From Moniliella sp. 'wahieum' (Eukaryota; Basidiomycota; Moniliellomycetes; Moniliellales; Moniliellaceae): a stretch of DNA of 64,000 nt. Shown here piece by piece: positions 10,611 through 22,042 of the stretch. How positions within the stretch are numbered: position 1 is the first letter of the stretch; each line of letters begins with the position of its first letter. The notes under the pieces were generated by a model. The model searched no databases. It was not told where the DNA came from and saw only the letters and a program-made list of their open reading frames with translations. The translations under genes and the position numbers were made by a program. The stretch covers positions 620,001 through 684,000 of the forward strand of contig RSEE01000006.1 in assembly GCA_003971905.1 (NCBI GenBank), in the 5' to 3' direction.

Positions 10611-11788
10611 TTACTTGTCAACATCGAGGACGATGCGGCCGGCCAGTTTGCCATGGTGCATGTCGGTGTACACCTGGTTGAGCTCTGAAAGCCCCTTGAG
10701 CTGGTATGACCTTGACCTTGCCCCGCTCGGCGAGACGAAGCGATTCCAGCGCATCCTGCCGGTTGCCCACGATCGATCCCACAATCTTCTTGGCAGTAAC
10801 CGTCGTGTCAAACACGTCGGCCTTGATCACCGTGCCGGGGGGCATGCCCACAGTGACGAGGGTGCCACGGGCCGGATGTAGCGAGGCCTTGGGTGTAAGC
10901 CGAGTCGCTCGCAGCGGCCACGACCGCGCCGTGTGCACCCAGCCCGCCAGTCAGTGCCTTAATGTCGGCAACAATGTCCTTGGACACCTTAAAGTCGAGC
11001 CATGCGTCCGCGCCCAGCTTCTCCACCAGCGCCTTCTTCTCAGCTCCCGTGTCAATCGCAATGACGCGGTAGCCAAACGCGGCAGCATATTGCACACCCA
11101 AGTGGCCCAGTCCACCCCCAGCACCGGGAATGACGACCCACTCGCCCGGTTGCAGGTTGGCCTCCTTCAGGGCGCGGTAGATCGTCACACCAGCGCACAA
11201 GATGGGCGCCGCATCGACCAAGGCCAGGCCGTCGGGATCTTGGTCATACTTGGCCGAGGAGACCACGTACTGCTGGAAGGTACCGTCCACAGAGTAGCCC
11301 GAGTTCTGGATGTGGATGCAGTTCGACTCAAATCCTACGCGGCAGTAGTCGCAGTTCAGGCAGGCGTCGGCCACCCACTTGATGCCCACGCGGTCGCCGC
11401 GCGCAACCCATTGGTCGGCACCGGGGCCAAGCTTGACAACAACGCCGGCGCCCTCGTGGCCACCGACGAGAGGCTCGCCCGTGGCCTGTTGCTTGGTGGC
11501 CAGGGGCCAGTCGCCGAGCATGGCGTGCAAGTCGCTGTGAGAAAGACGAGGAGATCAGAGGCCGGGTGCAAAGGCGGGAGAGCAAGAGCAAAAGAATAAT
11601 AGAGACAGAACATACGTGTGGCAGACACCCGAGTAGGTGATGCGGACCAAGACTTCGCCTTCCTTGAGCTGAATGGCGCTTGGGTTGTACTTGACAAACT
11701 CAATGGGGCCGCCCGTCTTGGTAAAGACGGCCTTGGTAGCGGCAGCAGGCACCTCGAGCTGCTTCTCACGAACGTCGACAGAGGCCAT
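10611..11788 (-). CDS. Zinc-containing alcohol dehydrogenase (ADH1 class)
   Basis: NAD-dependent medium-chain alcohol dehydrogenase, probably the fermentative acetaldehyde/ethanol enzyme. Visible motifs: catalytic zinc ligands in GVCHTDLHA and GGHEGAG, structural zinc cysteines CLNCDYC...ESNC, the Rossmann loop GAGGGLGHLG, and the C-terminal KVIPAQG...LAGRIVLDVDK. The length of about 365 residues, without an obvious mitochondrial presequence, suggests a cytosolic form. The intron at 11535-11615 (GTATGT...ACAG) splits the CHT/DLHA catalytic motif. Frame breaks near 10890 and 10705 fall in conserved sequence and fit lost homopolymer bases. A TATATATA box lies about 95 bp upstream of the ATG. 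Long open frames on the opposite strand are shadows. Confidence 0.95.
11535..11615 (-). other. Intron of the ADH gene
   Basis: Donor GTATGT, acceptor ACAG, 81 bp. Splicing restores the catalytic zinc motif C-H-T-D-L-H. Confidence 0.9.
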
Positions 11789-11880
11789 GGTGGTGATGGT
11801 GGTGGGAGTGGTTGAGGGCGGTAGAGGAAGTAGGATGTAGGGGGGTGGGGAGAGGAGAGGAGGAGGGACGCGAGAGAGGG

Positions 11881-11888
11881 TATATATA
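11881..11888 (-). promoter_or_regulatory. TATA box of the ADH gene
   Basis: TATATATA about 95 bp upstream of the ADH start codon, in an otherwise GC-rich region. The position suits a strongly expressed TATA-type promoter. Confidence 0.6.
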
Positions 11889-11981
11889 CGGCATTTTAGT
11901 TGGCGCTTGGCCCTGGATGGAGGGCACGAGCGCAGGAGCGGCAGGGGCACTTGTGGTGGTCATGCGGATAGTAGGGCTCCC

Positions 11982-12023
11982 GCTGGTGCTGGTGCTGGTG
12001 CTGGTGCTGGTGCCGGTGCTGGT
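11982..12023. repeat. GCTGGT hexamer microsatellite
   Basis: About seven units of GCTGGT with one change (GCCGGT). It lies upstream of the ADH gene and outside any supported CDS. Confidence 0.8.
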
Positions 12024-13354
12024 GCGGATGGAGGGCGTGGCCTGCGCCATCTTCGGCTCAGGCAGGCAGCGCGGCGACGCCAACCACAGCGGGACCCCAG
12101 ACGACACTTAAGTCCACACTGGCCCTGTGCGGGGCTCCGGTCTGTGTGTGGGGCTCCGCACTTTGGGCGCCTTGCCCGACGGGTTAACGCCGCCTGCTGG
12201 CGGAACGGCTGGTGTGGATGGCGATGCAGCCGAGGCGGCAGGGTAGGACAGCAGCGTCTGGCAGGGACGCCGACGGTTCAGCCGAGCCTCGGCCAGCGTC
12301 TTCTGTGTCCCTGGCACGCCCCGGCAGCAGCCCATCAGGCCTGCCGCTGGCAGATCCGCCCATGCCATCGCAGCAGTTAGCCGCAATCCGCAGCACGAGC
12401 GCAGTGCATACCTATCCCACTGTGGGCGCGGTGTCGGCAGCTGTGTCCCACGACATGCCCCTCTCCACATCGGCTCCAGCTCCATCGCTGCCCAACTCAC
12501 CCGGCCCCCGGGGGCACGACAATGACACAATGAATGGAGAGCCGCGAAACCACAAAGCCGTCTGACACACACTCTGTTGCGCCTCTGGCAGCACATGTTT
12601 GGTTTTGGTGTCGGTCACCCTGTCCCTGGAAGGCTGATCCGCCTTGTGCAGCGCACGCAGAGGCGGGGTGCGGGCTTAAGTCGGCCACGTTAGAATCCAT
12701 TCCGCGGCAGCCGGCAGCCGCGTGTCTTGGGAGGGTTCCCAGCAACCCTACTGCGCTTGCGCAGCTGGGGACGACATCTCGGCTGCCCGCTGCTGGACAC
12801 TCGACTACTGTGGGTGTGTCAAGCGACACCCCGCTCTGGCCCATTCGCCCATTCGTCATCGGCGCCCGGGTCGCCGCCCCCAACCCCCGCCCCCAGACCC
12901 CCATTCTTCTTACCCCCTCGCACGGGCCTCCCTCGGCGGCGGGGTTCCCTGCCTTCCCCACACCTCTATCGGAGCCGCTGCAGTCTGCCCACCAGTGGTG
13001 ATCGATGATGCACTGGTGTGTGGGCCGTACCCGACCTACCTACTAACTATATGTTTGTGCCTTGGCAAAGACCCCTGCGTGGGGGGCCGAGTGGGAATGG
13101 GGTGACCGGGGCGTTTCTTATTCTCTTGTCCTAGGCCGGGCGGAGGGATACTACAACCCCGCCACATCTCGAGCTTCGACTTGTGCTATAGCCCGCTGCC
13201 ATCGCACATTATCTTCCCACCCCTCCACCATCACCATATGCTTCAACAGGAACCCCTCATTAGGGCAAGTGACCGAATCCATTACAGGGACCGTACCCAC
13301 TGGGGATGGGCTTGTGCATTATTTGGCCACGGCCAGGGGTCAAGGTCTCAAGGC

Positions 13355-14059
13355 TCAAGGCAACAGCAACCCTCCTTTGCTCTTCTGATACGTGGCGGAC
13401 AGTTGGTCGTACACGTTGTGGAGGTGTGACACGAGCGGCGAGTTGCGCATCGCCCATTTCTTCGATGGTCGGTTTGAGCAGGACGCCGGTAAACATTTTG
13501 TTTTTGCGGTTGTACAGCGGACGGTTGGGATCCACCTCGCGGCCCGGGTCAGGCACTTGGAAGACGGCTTGAAGAATGTCAATGTCGTAAGGCGTTCCGA
13601 ACGAATCCTTCGAATCATTGTAGTCAAACAGAGTGCACCACGAGCTGAATCCGCTCCAGGCGAGCGAGCTGAGGCACAGGCAACACGGCTCGTGGGTCGA
13701 CACAAAGAGGCAGTCCTTGGCCGCCGGCCGGTCGGCCGCGGGCAACGCATAGAACGCATTGATCGCAGTCACCTCCCCGTGCAACAGTGGGTTGGCTGTT
13801 TCCGTGTTGGTTGCTGCCACCACAACGGACAGATCCGACTTTTTGAGACTGGATACCAACGGAAACGGTCAGCCATCTAAGGATGCTGGATGCTCTGGCA
13901 CCAGGCAGGGCAACGAGTGGGAGAGAGAGGAGGGGGAGAAGAGAGTGCGTACACAGCAGCCCCAAATAGCTTGCATCCGGACTCGACTCCCTTCTGGGTC
14001 AAGGGAACAATGTCCTGCTCGATGACGTCGAGCACACGAGAGATCGTAGCGCGGTCCAT
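13355..14059 (-). CDS. Cytidine/deoxycytidylate deaminase-fold protein
   Basis: Zinc-dependent deaminase of the CDA superfamily. The catalytic HGE sits in NPLLHGEVTA, and the second zinc motif PCxxC in THEPCCLCLS, about 35 residues later, in the order used by CMP/dCMP and tRNA adenosine deaminases and guanine deaminases. The substrate cannot be fixed from sequence. Exon 1 (MDRATISRVLDVIEQDIV) ends at 13953, and the intron 13849-13952 (GTACGC...CAG) leads into LKKSDLSVVVA. Near the end a one-base frame change (a GGG run at about 13455) switches to the frame that reads VSHLHNVYDQLSATYQ and stops at 13355-13357. Length is about 200 residues. It is divergent from the 2OG oxygenase gene. Confidence 0.8.
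13849..13952 (-). other. Intron of the deaminase gene
   Basis: Donor GTACGC, acceptor CAG, 104 bp. It joins FGAAV to LKKSD in frame. Confidence 0.8.
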
Positions 14060-14667
14060 GGTGTGTGGAGGTGGGCGAAGGAAGGAGGGGTGCAACTGGA
14101 CTGGAGTTGGGGTTGATGCAAATGGGCAAGTGGAGTTAAATTAGTGTGCATCTCCGGCGGCCCGGAACGAATCCCGGACGGGGCGGCAACAGGGGCGGTG
14201 AAAAAGCGGACACGATAGCCGGCCTAGGTGCCGGCTTGGCACAAGTTGCAATTTTTAGTCAATTCAACCTGATTGCGGTTATCGAATCGACTCGACTATC
14301 GCCCTAGCTTCAAGTTGGGCAAGACAGTTGTGGCCACACTGAGGATCAAGCTTTAAGCAGGCAGGCCAGGCCTAAGGCCAGACCTAAGGCCTAAGGCCGC
14401 GGCCCGAGGACTCACATCACTAGTCACTATCACTCATCTCCGAATCGCTCCGTTATCAAGTTGATACTGGCATGTTATCGATTACCGAGATTATCGGCAT
14501 CCGTTTTTCATGCACGCGACATCCCCTCACATTTCCGAGGTGGGGAAGCAAATGGTACCGAAGAGTGTGTACATAAACATCTCCCGTACCCCATCGGCTC
14601 GCTTTGCCTCCACCCGCTCCCTCCTGCAACCTCGATCCTATCGGAAACGGCGAGCACAGTTTTTGTC
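14060..14667. promoter_or_regulatory. Shared upstream region of the divergent deaminase and oxygenase genes
   Basis: A 608-bp divergent intergenic region. It holds palindromic CCTAAGG units at 14371, 14383 and 14390, and a CACTAGTCAC motif near 14418. No TATA box is obvious. Confidence 0.5.
14371..14396. repeat. CCTAAGG short tandem array
   Basis: Units at 14371-14377, 14383-14389 and 14390-14396. The last two are directly tandem with 7-bp period. Confidence 0.8.
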
Positions 14668-15758
14668 ATGGCGGCCCCTGCATCAACTCTCCCTGAGCTC
14701 CAAGCCGAAGCTGTCATGGGCGGCGAAGGCATCACGGTCCATCGTGCAGTGCCCGTGATTGACCTTAGCGAACTGGAACGCGACGCAAGGAGATTGGCGA
14801 CCAACTCTGGGCGGCCGCAACCGAGGTGGGCTTCTTTCAACTAAAAAACCATGGGATCAGCCCCAAGACGATCGATGGGGCGTTTGCCAATGCCCAACGA
14901 TTCTTCAGCCTTTCCGAAGAGACCAAGGCGCAGTATCCTCTTGCCAACAATGCCGGTTTTGAGTCACGTGGGCAAGTACGTCCGAGCACGGGAAAGACGA
15001 CCAAAAGGAATCGTTCCAAATCACTCGGCCGCGCATGCAAGGTCTCTGGCCATCGGAGGAGGAACTGCCAGGATGGAAGGAAGAGATGCTGAGTTTGAGC
15101 GGCAAAACTGGGAGCTAGCCCAGCGTGTCCTGAGTTTGTTTGAAGAGCGTCTTGGTCTTCCGCTGGGCACCATGCGTGCTGCCCACGACGCAAGCAAGAA
15201 GGAGTACCAGAGCACCTTGCGCATGCTTCACTACTTTGCCCAAACCCCGGACGACATCAAGCAGCGGTACGTCGCTGTCCACGCCCCCCCATTTTCTCCG
15301 TGCGAGATGGTTCTGACCTTTTGCGCTTGCCTCCTTTCCTTGCAGCTCCCTCGCGCCGGCCCGCACACTGACTGACTTTGACGTGTAACCTGCCTCCATC
15401 AACGGGACGGCCAGTTCGGGTTGGAAGTGGCGTCGGATTGGACTGGAAGCAGGGCAGCCCAGTGGCCTGGACGCCCGTGGAACCCGTTTCGTACCTGGTT
15501 ACCTGCAATGTGGGGGACATGCTGGCGCGTTGGTCCGATGGCAAGCTCAAGTCCACCCTGCACCGGGTTCGCAGCCCCAAGCTGGGAGAATCGCTGGACG
15601 CGCGCTACTCGCTTGTCTTTTTTGCCCAGGCCAACACAGACGTGCCGCTGGCCTGCAACTCGCAGCCCACCATCACTGCGGGCGAGTATATCCAGCAACG
15701 CGTGGCAGCCAACTATGCTGCGATCCAAGCAGCCCAGCAACAGGCGTCGAGAGCCTAG
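14668..15758 (+). CDS. 2-oxoglutarate/Fe(II)-dependent oxygenase (isopenicillin N synthase-like)
   Basis: Non-haem iron oxygenase of the DIOX_N/2OG-FeII family. N-terminal VPVIDLSELERDA, then VGFFQLKNHGI, is the DIOX_N hallmark. The iron ligands are HTD in RAGPHTD and the distal His in STLHRVRSP, and RYS binds 2-oxoglutarate. The intron is 15267-15345 (GTACGT...GCAG), just before the HTD motif. Frames shift near 14800, 15000, 15370 and 15460. In each case the alternative frame carries the conserved continuation, as expected of sequence errors. Length is about 335 residues. The substrate is unknown: the family includes ethylene-forming, gibberellin-type and secondary-metabolite enzymes, and nothing nearby suggests a cluster. 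Confidence 0.85.
15267..15345 (+). other. Intron of the 2OG oxygenase gene
   Basis: Donor GTACGT, acceptor TTGCAG, 79 bp. Confidence 0.8.
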
Positions 15759-17745
15759 CTTCCTACTAGTTGCGTGGGCTACATGGGGGCAGGATGCGGC
15801 TCAATCCGCCCGGCGCTGGTGGGACATCTCTTCCCGTTTGGGCGATGATCGGTCTGTGGTAGCACGTCTCAGGCATGAGCTCAGACCTCATGGACAACCG
15901 TAGACAGAAAGGGTGCGCCAAAGACGAGATGGCGATTGGAGATAACGTTTTCTTTTGTGCCAGACAATTTGGAGGGTTGGCATTGATCGTGGCCGCGAGG
16001 CCAGAATCGATGACGTGGCCAGTCGTGGCATCCACTTTCGATGGGTTACCGGTTCCGCGTTCCGCGTGATGACTGGATCACAACTATCTGGTGGTATTCG
16101 TGCAATGAAAAGCCGTAGTCGCCCGAGTATAGCAACAGAATGGTGCAACCCCCTGAAGCGGGGGCAGAGCGAGGACGCGTAGGTAGAACGAGGCAGACTT
16201 GGATGGTGGTGCGGCTGACGTAACGAGACGCTGAGCGTCTGAACGGAACGCTGGAAGGTGGAGACAAAGCTTATGCGCCCATCTGAGCGGCGCCGCAGCT
16301 TGTCCAGCATGGTTCCGACGCGGGGCCGCATGCTAGCGGGCACCCAAGCATGTGCAGCCGAGAGCGGGCCCTGGCAGCGCAGAGTGTAGCTCCCCACCCC
16401 CACTGGGCCACTGTCACCCAGTTGTTAGTTACTCGTCACTCTTCAGTACCTTCAGTGCCTCAGCGCTTCAGCGCTCAGCGCCACCACTCCCTCATCCCCG
16501 ACATGGCCCCGTCCCAGATCCCGATCCCAGATCCCACCATTGAAACGTGCAACCTGCACTAGGGTGCTGCTGCCCCCCCCCCTCACAGCGGGGCCTAGCG
16601 GGGCCTGGTGACGGAGGCGTGTGGACACTCGCGCTGTGCGGGGAGGCGGGCGGATCGGGGCAGGGCCGGGAGCAGTACCGGTGTGGGTTTGATGGATCGC
16701 AGGGGTGGGGGCCGGTGGGAACACACTGGTGGATGCGGGCGGGGGCTGCGCCTGACAGGCATCGCAGACAGACTGGCGTGTGGGCTGGGGGCTGGGCTGG
16801 GCAAGGCGCCACACTCCCACCGCAGTTGTGACGGGGCACCACACGGGGGGCGTTAGGCGTTAGGCGCCGGCCTGGGCAGCACACTGGCGCCCGGCGGGCC
16901 GTCGAAGCGGGTTGGACCAGCACAGAGGCGCGGTGCAGGGGCGGGCGCAGTGCGTGGGTGCTGCTGCTGGCAGCAAGCAGGGTATGTATATGCCGTGCGA
17001 AGGATATGTGCCGGCCAGTATTTGTCGGTGGCAGCAGCGGGTGAGACGGGACAGCACCGACGCACAACTATGCAGATTCCGACGAAGCACCGAGCAGAGT
17101 GGCGCTGTGCGGAGCACCTGCGCTCGGCTGGGCCAAGCAGCCCAGCGCAGAGCCAGCCGCGCAACGCCTCCAGTCCGGGTCTGGTGTTAAAATCCTGCCA
17201 CGCCTGCCTCCTTCTCCGCCCCCACCACCGCTTGTGAGTACGCCCCCCCCCCCTAACCCCCTGCCCCTCCCGCGGCCAAGCCGTGGTGGCGTGCCCGTCC
17301 CTGTCCCTGCCGTGGCTTGTTGTCCACGGTGCGGGCAGAGCTCGCCCAGTACTCACATCTCTCCCTCGCTGCGTATACCCCCTCGATGATCTCACGATGG
17401 GCGCAGCGCGGCCACCCCCTCTCCTCGCTGAATGCAAGTGTTCCTCTCGTGCTGACCAGCTTAAACTTGCTCTCTTCTGCCTCCTGCCGATCCACGCGCT
17501 TTGAAGACGGCTTGAAAAAGCGACGGCTCAGCGCCCCCTCTCCCCGGCCTCTCCCCTACTAATCCGTCACCTAGAAGACTTCAAGATTGATCTCCCCTTT
17601 GGGTGAACGATCTCTTGACTGGCTCGGTGTACACTCGCATCTCCCAACTTTTTCTCACCTCTCTACCGACTTCTCCCGCTCTCCTTTCTCCCCCCCACCC
17701 CCGACCACCTCCCTCCCCCTTTCCACCCCTGCAACCTATCCAACC
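15759..17745. other. Intergenic, about 2 kb upstream of the bHLH gene
   Basis: GC-rich, with many Pro/Arg/Gly-rich open frames on both strands but no domain, no convincing splice pattern and no RNA gene that I can see. A loose TTCAGTGCC/TCAGCGC cluster lies near 16440-16482. The last few hundred bases (from about 17520) are pyrimidine-rich and probably form the core promoter and 5' leader of the bHLH gene. Confidence 0.5.
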
Positions 17746-18829
17746 ATGGCTATTGTCCCCACCCAAACCAACCTTTTTGCCGCGCCTTCCCGCCCCGCCT
17801 CATCCGGCAAGGCCCCCCGCCGTGTGAGCAGCTCGACGGCAGCAGCTGGCAACCGTAAGGCCAGCCAGGACAAGCGGGCGAACCACAATGCAATTGAACG
17901 TGCTCGCCGGGAAAGTCTCAACCAGCGCTTCTTGGTACGCTCTCCTCCCAATATATTGGATGGCGCTGTATGTGCCCCCACAATGTGTGATCACTGACCA
18001 TTTGCTTGTCTAGGTCTTGGCGTCCAAGATCCCGGCCATTTCCGAAGTGCGGCGTCCGTCCAAGTCGCTGATTGTCAATCGCTGCCTGCAATTTGTCGCA
18101 GACTCGCTCGCGCGCGAGGCACTGTACCGCAAGATGCTGATTGAACTGCACGACCGTACGCGCGTGCTGACGGAGCAGCTGAACGAATACCGTCTCGCCA
18201 ACGGTCTGCAGAACTATGTCGAGGCGGTGCCGGACTTGGTGCTGCCCGTGGCGCTGGCTGATGTGGCCAAGACAAGCCTACGGCCCGTATTGTTAGCCGT
18301 AAGGGCGCTATGAATGCCGCTGGCATCGATGACCTCGGCTTGGCGGAGGAGGAGTATGGGATGGACGACTATGACGACGCCCCTTTCTGCGCCGACGGTT
18401 TGACTGTGACATCGGACGAGCCGGCCTTCTTGCCCCACCTGCCATCTACTCGAACAAATCATCCGCATCCGTCTCGGCGCCCTTGCCAGCGCCTTACGGC
18501 GCGTTGCCTCCCCGGGCTTACGCTTCCGCCCGTCGACGATGGATATGAATGCCACCCCCTTCTTCCACCTTCCCGGGGCGGGATCAGAGATGACTGCCTC
18601 GCCAGAGAGCCAACCGGATCTGTCTGCCTCTCCTTCTACGGACTCGCACATAACTGATTCGTCCTACAGTCCTGGCGCGCTGCCTGTTCATCAGTTCGAG
18701 ATGCCGAACCAGTTTGGCAAGATGTTCCCCATGTTCAACCTGGATGCCGGGGCCGGGGGGTACGCAACGCCGACGGAGCTGACGACCGAGTTGTCCACCT
18801 TTCTCGGTGCACAGAGCTACCGTCCCTAA
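17746..18829 (+). CDS. bHLH transcription factor
   Basis: Predicted nuclear DNA-binding protein. The basic region (KRANHNAIERARRESLNQRF) has the H-x-x-x-E-R-x-R/K core that contacts E-boxes. Helix 2 (RPSKSLIVNRCLQFV) follows after a short loop. The intron 17935-18013 (GTACGC...TCTAG) lies inside the HLH, exactly joining RF-L to VLASKIP. After the HLH, a helix (ELHDRTRVLTEQLNEYR) could extend dimerisation. The C-terminal half is acidic (EEEYGMDDYDDAP) and Ser/Pro-rich, a probable activation region, and ends with FLGAQSYRP. Two or three frame changes in the C-terminal half are probably sequence errors. The partner and target genes are unknown. Confidence 0.85.
17935..18013 (+). other. Intron of the bHLH gene
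   Basis: Donor GTACGC, acceptor TCTAG, 79 bp. It joins the two halves of the HLH in frame. Confidence 0.85.
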
Positions 18830-19234
18830 GTCCTAACGCGCACCCTGTGTCCCGTCTTCCTTTTCTCGTCTCCGTCCTGGCCCCACTTTGCCTTTCGGCT
18901 TTCTTGCTGTTCCGTTGCTTCTGCCTTCTGTTCTCGTTTGTCCATCGCGTCTAGCCATGCTTGCTCCCTTACGATGGACCATGGGTCACTGTCCCCCCCT
19001 CCTCGGTTTCCACCTCCTCTCTGTTCCTCACCGGACCGCTCTCTGGCTGCCCGCCACATTCGTTTTCTCTCTCCCCCATGTCCCCCACCACTGGCTACGC
19101 TGCGCGTGCCCCTCTCCACTATCTTGAATCTCCCTTTCCTTACATCCGTCTGCTTTCTCGCTAGTCTTCCTTAGGTATAGCTTTCGCATGCAAAGGAGAG
19201 GCGTCGGATGCCGAACGCGTGAGAGTGCGGTGGA

Positions 19235-19269
19235 ATGTGAGATGTGGGATGTGGGATGGTCGATGGTAT
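19235..19269. repeat. ATGTGGG heptamer array, five units
   Basis: ATGTGAG, ATGTGGG, ATGTGGG, ATGGTCG, ATGGTAT, all in exact 7-bp phase. Confidence 0.8.
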
Positions 19270-19667
19270 CAGGTGTGGCTCGCTAACCGAACCACCGGGT
19301 CAACGGCAATCAACGTCATCATCGAATCAGTGCCTCCCCCCCCCCCCCTCCACCCCTGCCGTATTAAGCACTAAGTGCTACTAGGCGCCCATTGCGCCCA
19401 TTGAATGGACAAGCGCTAAACCTTAGCTCTATGCGGTTCACTTTCTCTTCTCTGGGGCGATATAGTCCTTTTTTGCTCTCGACCTTATCGTTCCCTCGGC
19501 AAGCTTTCCTTTCGGTGCTCAGCTGAGCATGATGCAACGGTCGAGAGAGGAGCATTACTACCCCCGCCGGAGGCCTGACCGACCTGACCGTCACCGATCA
19601 CCCTTGGATCCACCCCGATGCTCGCTCTACACCGTGGAACGCACGAGAACGCAGAGGGCGAGGGATT

Positions 19668-19688
19668 CGATAACCGATAATCGATAAC
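19668..19688. repeat. CGATAAC heptamer array
   Basis: CGATAAC, CGATAAT, CGATAAC, three units in exact 7-bp phase. Confidence 0.85.
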
Positions 19689-19800
19689 ACCATCAGTCCC
19701 TCTGGCCCTACCGCTACCCTTTGGATGCACATGGCTTCAACTGTGCCTCGTCTCGGTACGCGTAACGCGGTCCATGTTACAACGCCATCTTGGCTCCATT

Positions 19801-19825
19801 GAAGCTTGAAGCTTGAAGCTTCAAG
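19801..19825. repeat. GAAGCTT heptamer array
   Basis: Three perfect GAAGCTT units, then a partial inverted continuation CAAG. The same core recurs at several other intergenic sites. Confidence 0.9.
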
Positions 19826-20778
19826 TGACAAGCAGCATGCTTATCATCGTGCACCTTCGGCGCAGTAGCAGCGCGCCAAACAGCTTCTTTTTCTCCCTAC
19901 GGCCACGTACAGCGTTCAAAAGGGACGTGACGTGACGGTTGGCAGTGGATCATTTGATTAATCAAAAGGGCTCAGCGCTCAAGGCTAACTTAGCAAATGT
20001 GTGCCTGCCCGAGACTAACAATGTGTGCTTCAGATGATCAGTCCTGGTAAGGTTTACTGTTACAGGGGTGCTTTGGGGTGTTTTGTGGGCGAGCCGGTGG
20101 CGGGAAAGGTGGTTTGAGAGGAATGGTTGTGTGCGTGCATGTGGGGGGCCTGTGTGGCCGGAGGCAGGCAAGACAAGGCAAAAGGCAAGGCAAGAAGAAA
20201 AGACCGTCTGATGGCTCGCATTTCCATTGCATAGAGCGCGGCCTTCTACCTACTTACGACCCTGGCGTTGACGTGCTATTGGTGATGTATTTACCATCTG
20301 TCGGCGCCTACGGACGCTATCGACACGAAAGGGTACCCTGGCTGCGCCTCATACACGAGGAGCACCTGAACATTCGGGTCAATATCAAACGCAAGACGTT
20401 GTTCCTCAGAAACGTCTCGGTCGTGCGCCAAGCTGCCCATCAGTCTTTCGCTTTCGTACATGCCCGAGCCGCATTGACATGTTGGCATTGAGCGCGCTGT
20501 GGGGGAACGGTTTTCGTTGCGGGTACGGTGCGCATTTGGACTTGGTGCACGTCCGTGTCCAAGAGAGGGAGCGGGTACGTAGCGGCTGGATCCTGTTGCA
20601 TATTGCATCTCGACCAGCTCGACGAGGGAGCATAGGACGGCGGACGTAAGCCTTCCCCCGAACCAGTTCTTGGACGCCTAGCGGAGCCAAAGCGAGCTAG
20701 CTTGGGGCTGGTTGGAAGTTGGATAGCAGGGCCCTGATGGGCCCTGGCCACTCCCCCTGTCAAAAGGATCGAATGGGG

Positions 20779-20799
20779 ATGATCGATGATCGATGATCG
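20779..20799. repeat. ATGATCG heptamer array
   Basis: Three perfect ATGATCG units. Confidence 0.9.
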
Positions 20800-21364
20800 G
20801 CCGATGATCCAATAGATGTGATGTATGGCGAGGCTCATCCAGCGCAGGAGACCACTCCCAGGTCTTCTGGGTCTGGGAGTCACGGTAACCGGTGACTGGC
20901 GACGTGACCAACTGGCTCTCGATCCTATCTATAGCCCTAAGGTTAGCGGCTAAGCTTGACGTTAAGGCTTAACGCTCTCCTCGACTCGAATTCATCTGAA
21001 TAGTGAATCCATATAGGGCCTAATCCCGACCTAATGCACAGCCCCCTCTGCCCGTTGCGACGCTGGTGGCTCCTCCCGCGGGAACCTGTTGGATACCCGC
21101 AGCGTTACACATCATTTACCACGTACTATGATGTCGGGCTATTATAATAACTTACTGTCCCCTGTGGCCCAATATGATTGACCCCCCGAACCGTAGCTGA
21201 AGAACGCTTAGAATTTGAACCCAAAACACCTTTGTGTCCTTCTCGCTGTAGGGTCGATTGACCTCCATCAGCCATCGGGCATGGTGGGATCGTGTCACGG
21301 ACGTGGGAGGGAACATATGGTTCGTCCCTGCGACACATGCGTTTGCAACATGTAATCCACAAGG

Positions 21365-21385
21365 GGCCTAAGGCCTAAGGCCTAA
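21365..21385. repeat. GGCCTAA heptamer array
   Basis: Three perfect GGCCTAA units, the same unit as at 14371-14396. Confidence 0.9.
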
Positions 21386-21505
21386 CGGAGGATCAGCGCC
21401 AGCACCAAGTACTTATTAACGATGCGTGACGCCCACACGAGCTATGTGGGACTGCGAAAGATGTTGGATACCCACCCACGTCAACCGATACGGCATAGGC
21501 GAGGA

Positions 21506-21526
21506 TCAGCGCTCAGCGCTCAGGTC
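21506..21526. repeat. TCAGCGC heptamer array
   Basis: TCAGCGC, TCAGCGC, TCAGGTC in exact 7-bp phase. Confidence 0.8.
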
Positions 21527-22042
21527 CTCGCCCAACACTACGTTCCCTTGAAGGTACTTGGCCCACCATAGGAGGTAAAATGCAAGAACCAAGGCAAGTG
21601 AGCAAGCTCGTGAGGGTGAATGGCACAAGGTGGTTATAACATTCTTAGACGCATAGGGAAAAGATGAGAGGGAAGAGGGGGGCGGGGGGGGGGAGTTGTA
21701 CAGGCACAAGGGAGACAAAAAACGGTATGGTACAAACAAAAAGCTCGCAAGCACTCCCGGAAGACCAAAATCCAACATCCCAGGATCTTCTCCCCTCAAG
21801 CAGGGGGCGTCTTGGGCCCAACCTACCTAGCAAGGAAAGCGAGGAAAAGAACAGCTAGACGGGCTGGTATGCAGTTGGGAGCAAAGCATGGAGGGGGGAG
21901 CCATAGTGCATAGGTAAGTCCGTCAAAGGATGAGACAGGAAACGGGCGGGCCACGAGACAGATGCTTGAAAACAGGAAGGAGGGAACAGTGAAACACCAA
22001 GATACGTCCTTCTTCGATATGGTACAAGGAGGGGGGGGCGTG

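Larger units (their letters stand above)
11789..13354. other. Intergenic: ADH upstream region
   Basis: Holds the ADH TATA box and a hexamer repeat (GCTGGT) at 11982-12023. The rest up to the deaminase stop is Pro/Arg-rich in all frames, with no recognisable protein. Confidence 0.5.
18830..22042. other. Gene-poor stretch rich in short heptamer arrays
   Basis: No supportable gene on either strand. It contains arrays at 19235-19269, 19668-19688, 19801-19825, 20779-20799, 21365-21385 and 21506-21526, several C or G runs, and generally lower coding-like character than the flanks. Confidence 0.5.

Noticed and set aside
10706-11599. Long open frame (+) opposite the ADH gene
   Set aside because: Mirror frame of a GC-biased gene. 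The minus strand carries clear dehydrogenase motifs and the plus frame has none.
15759-17745. Many overlapping Pro/Arg/Gly-rich open frames on both strands
   Set aside because: Low-complexity translation of GC-rich DNA. No motif, no splice pattern, no consistent frame.
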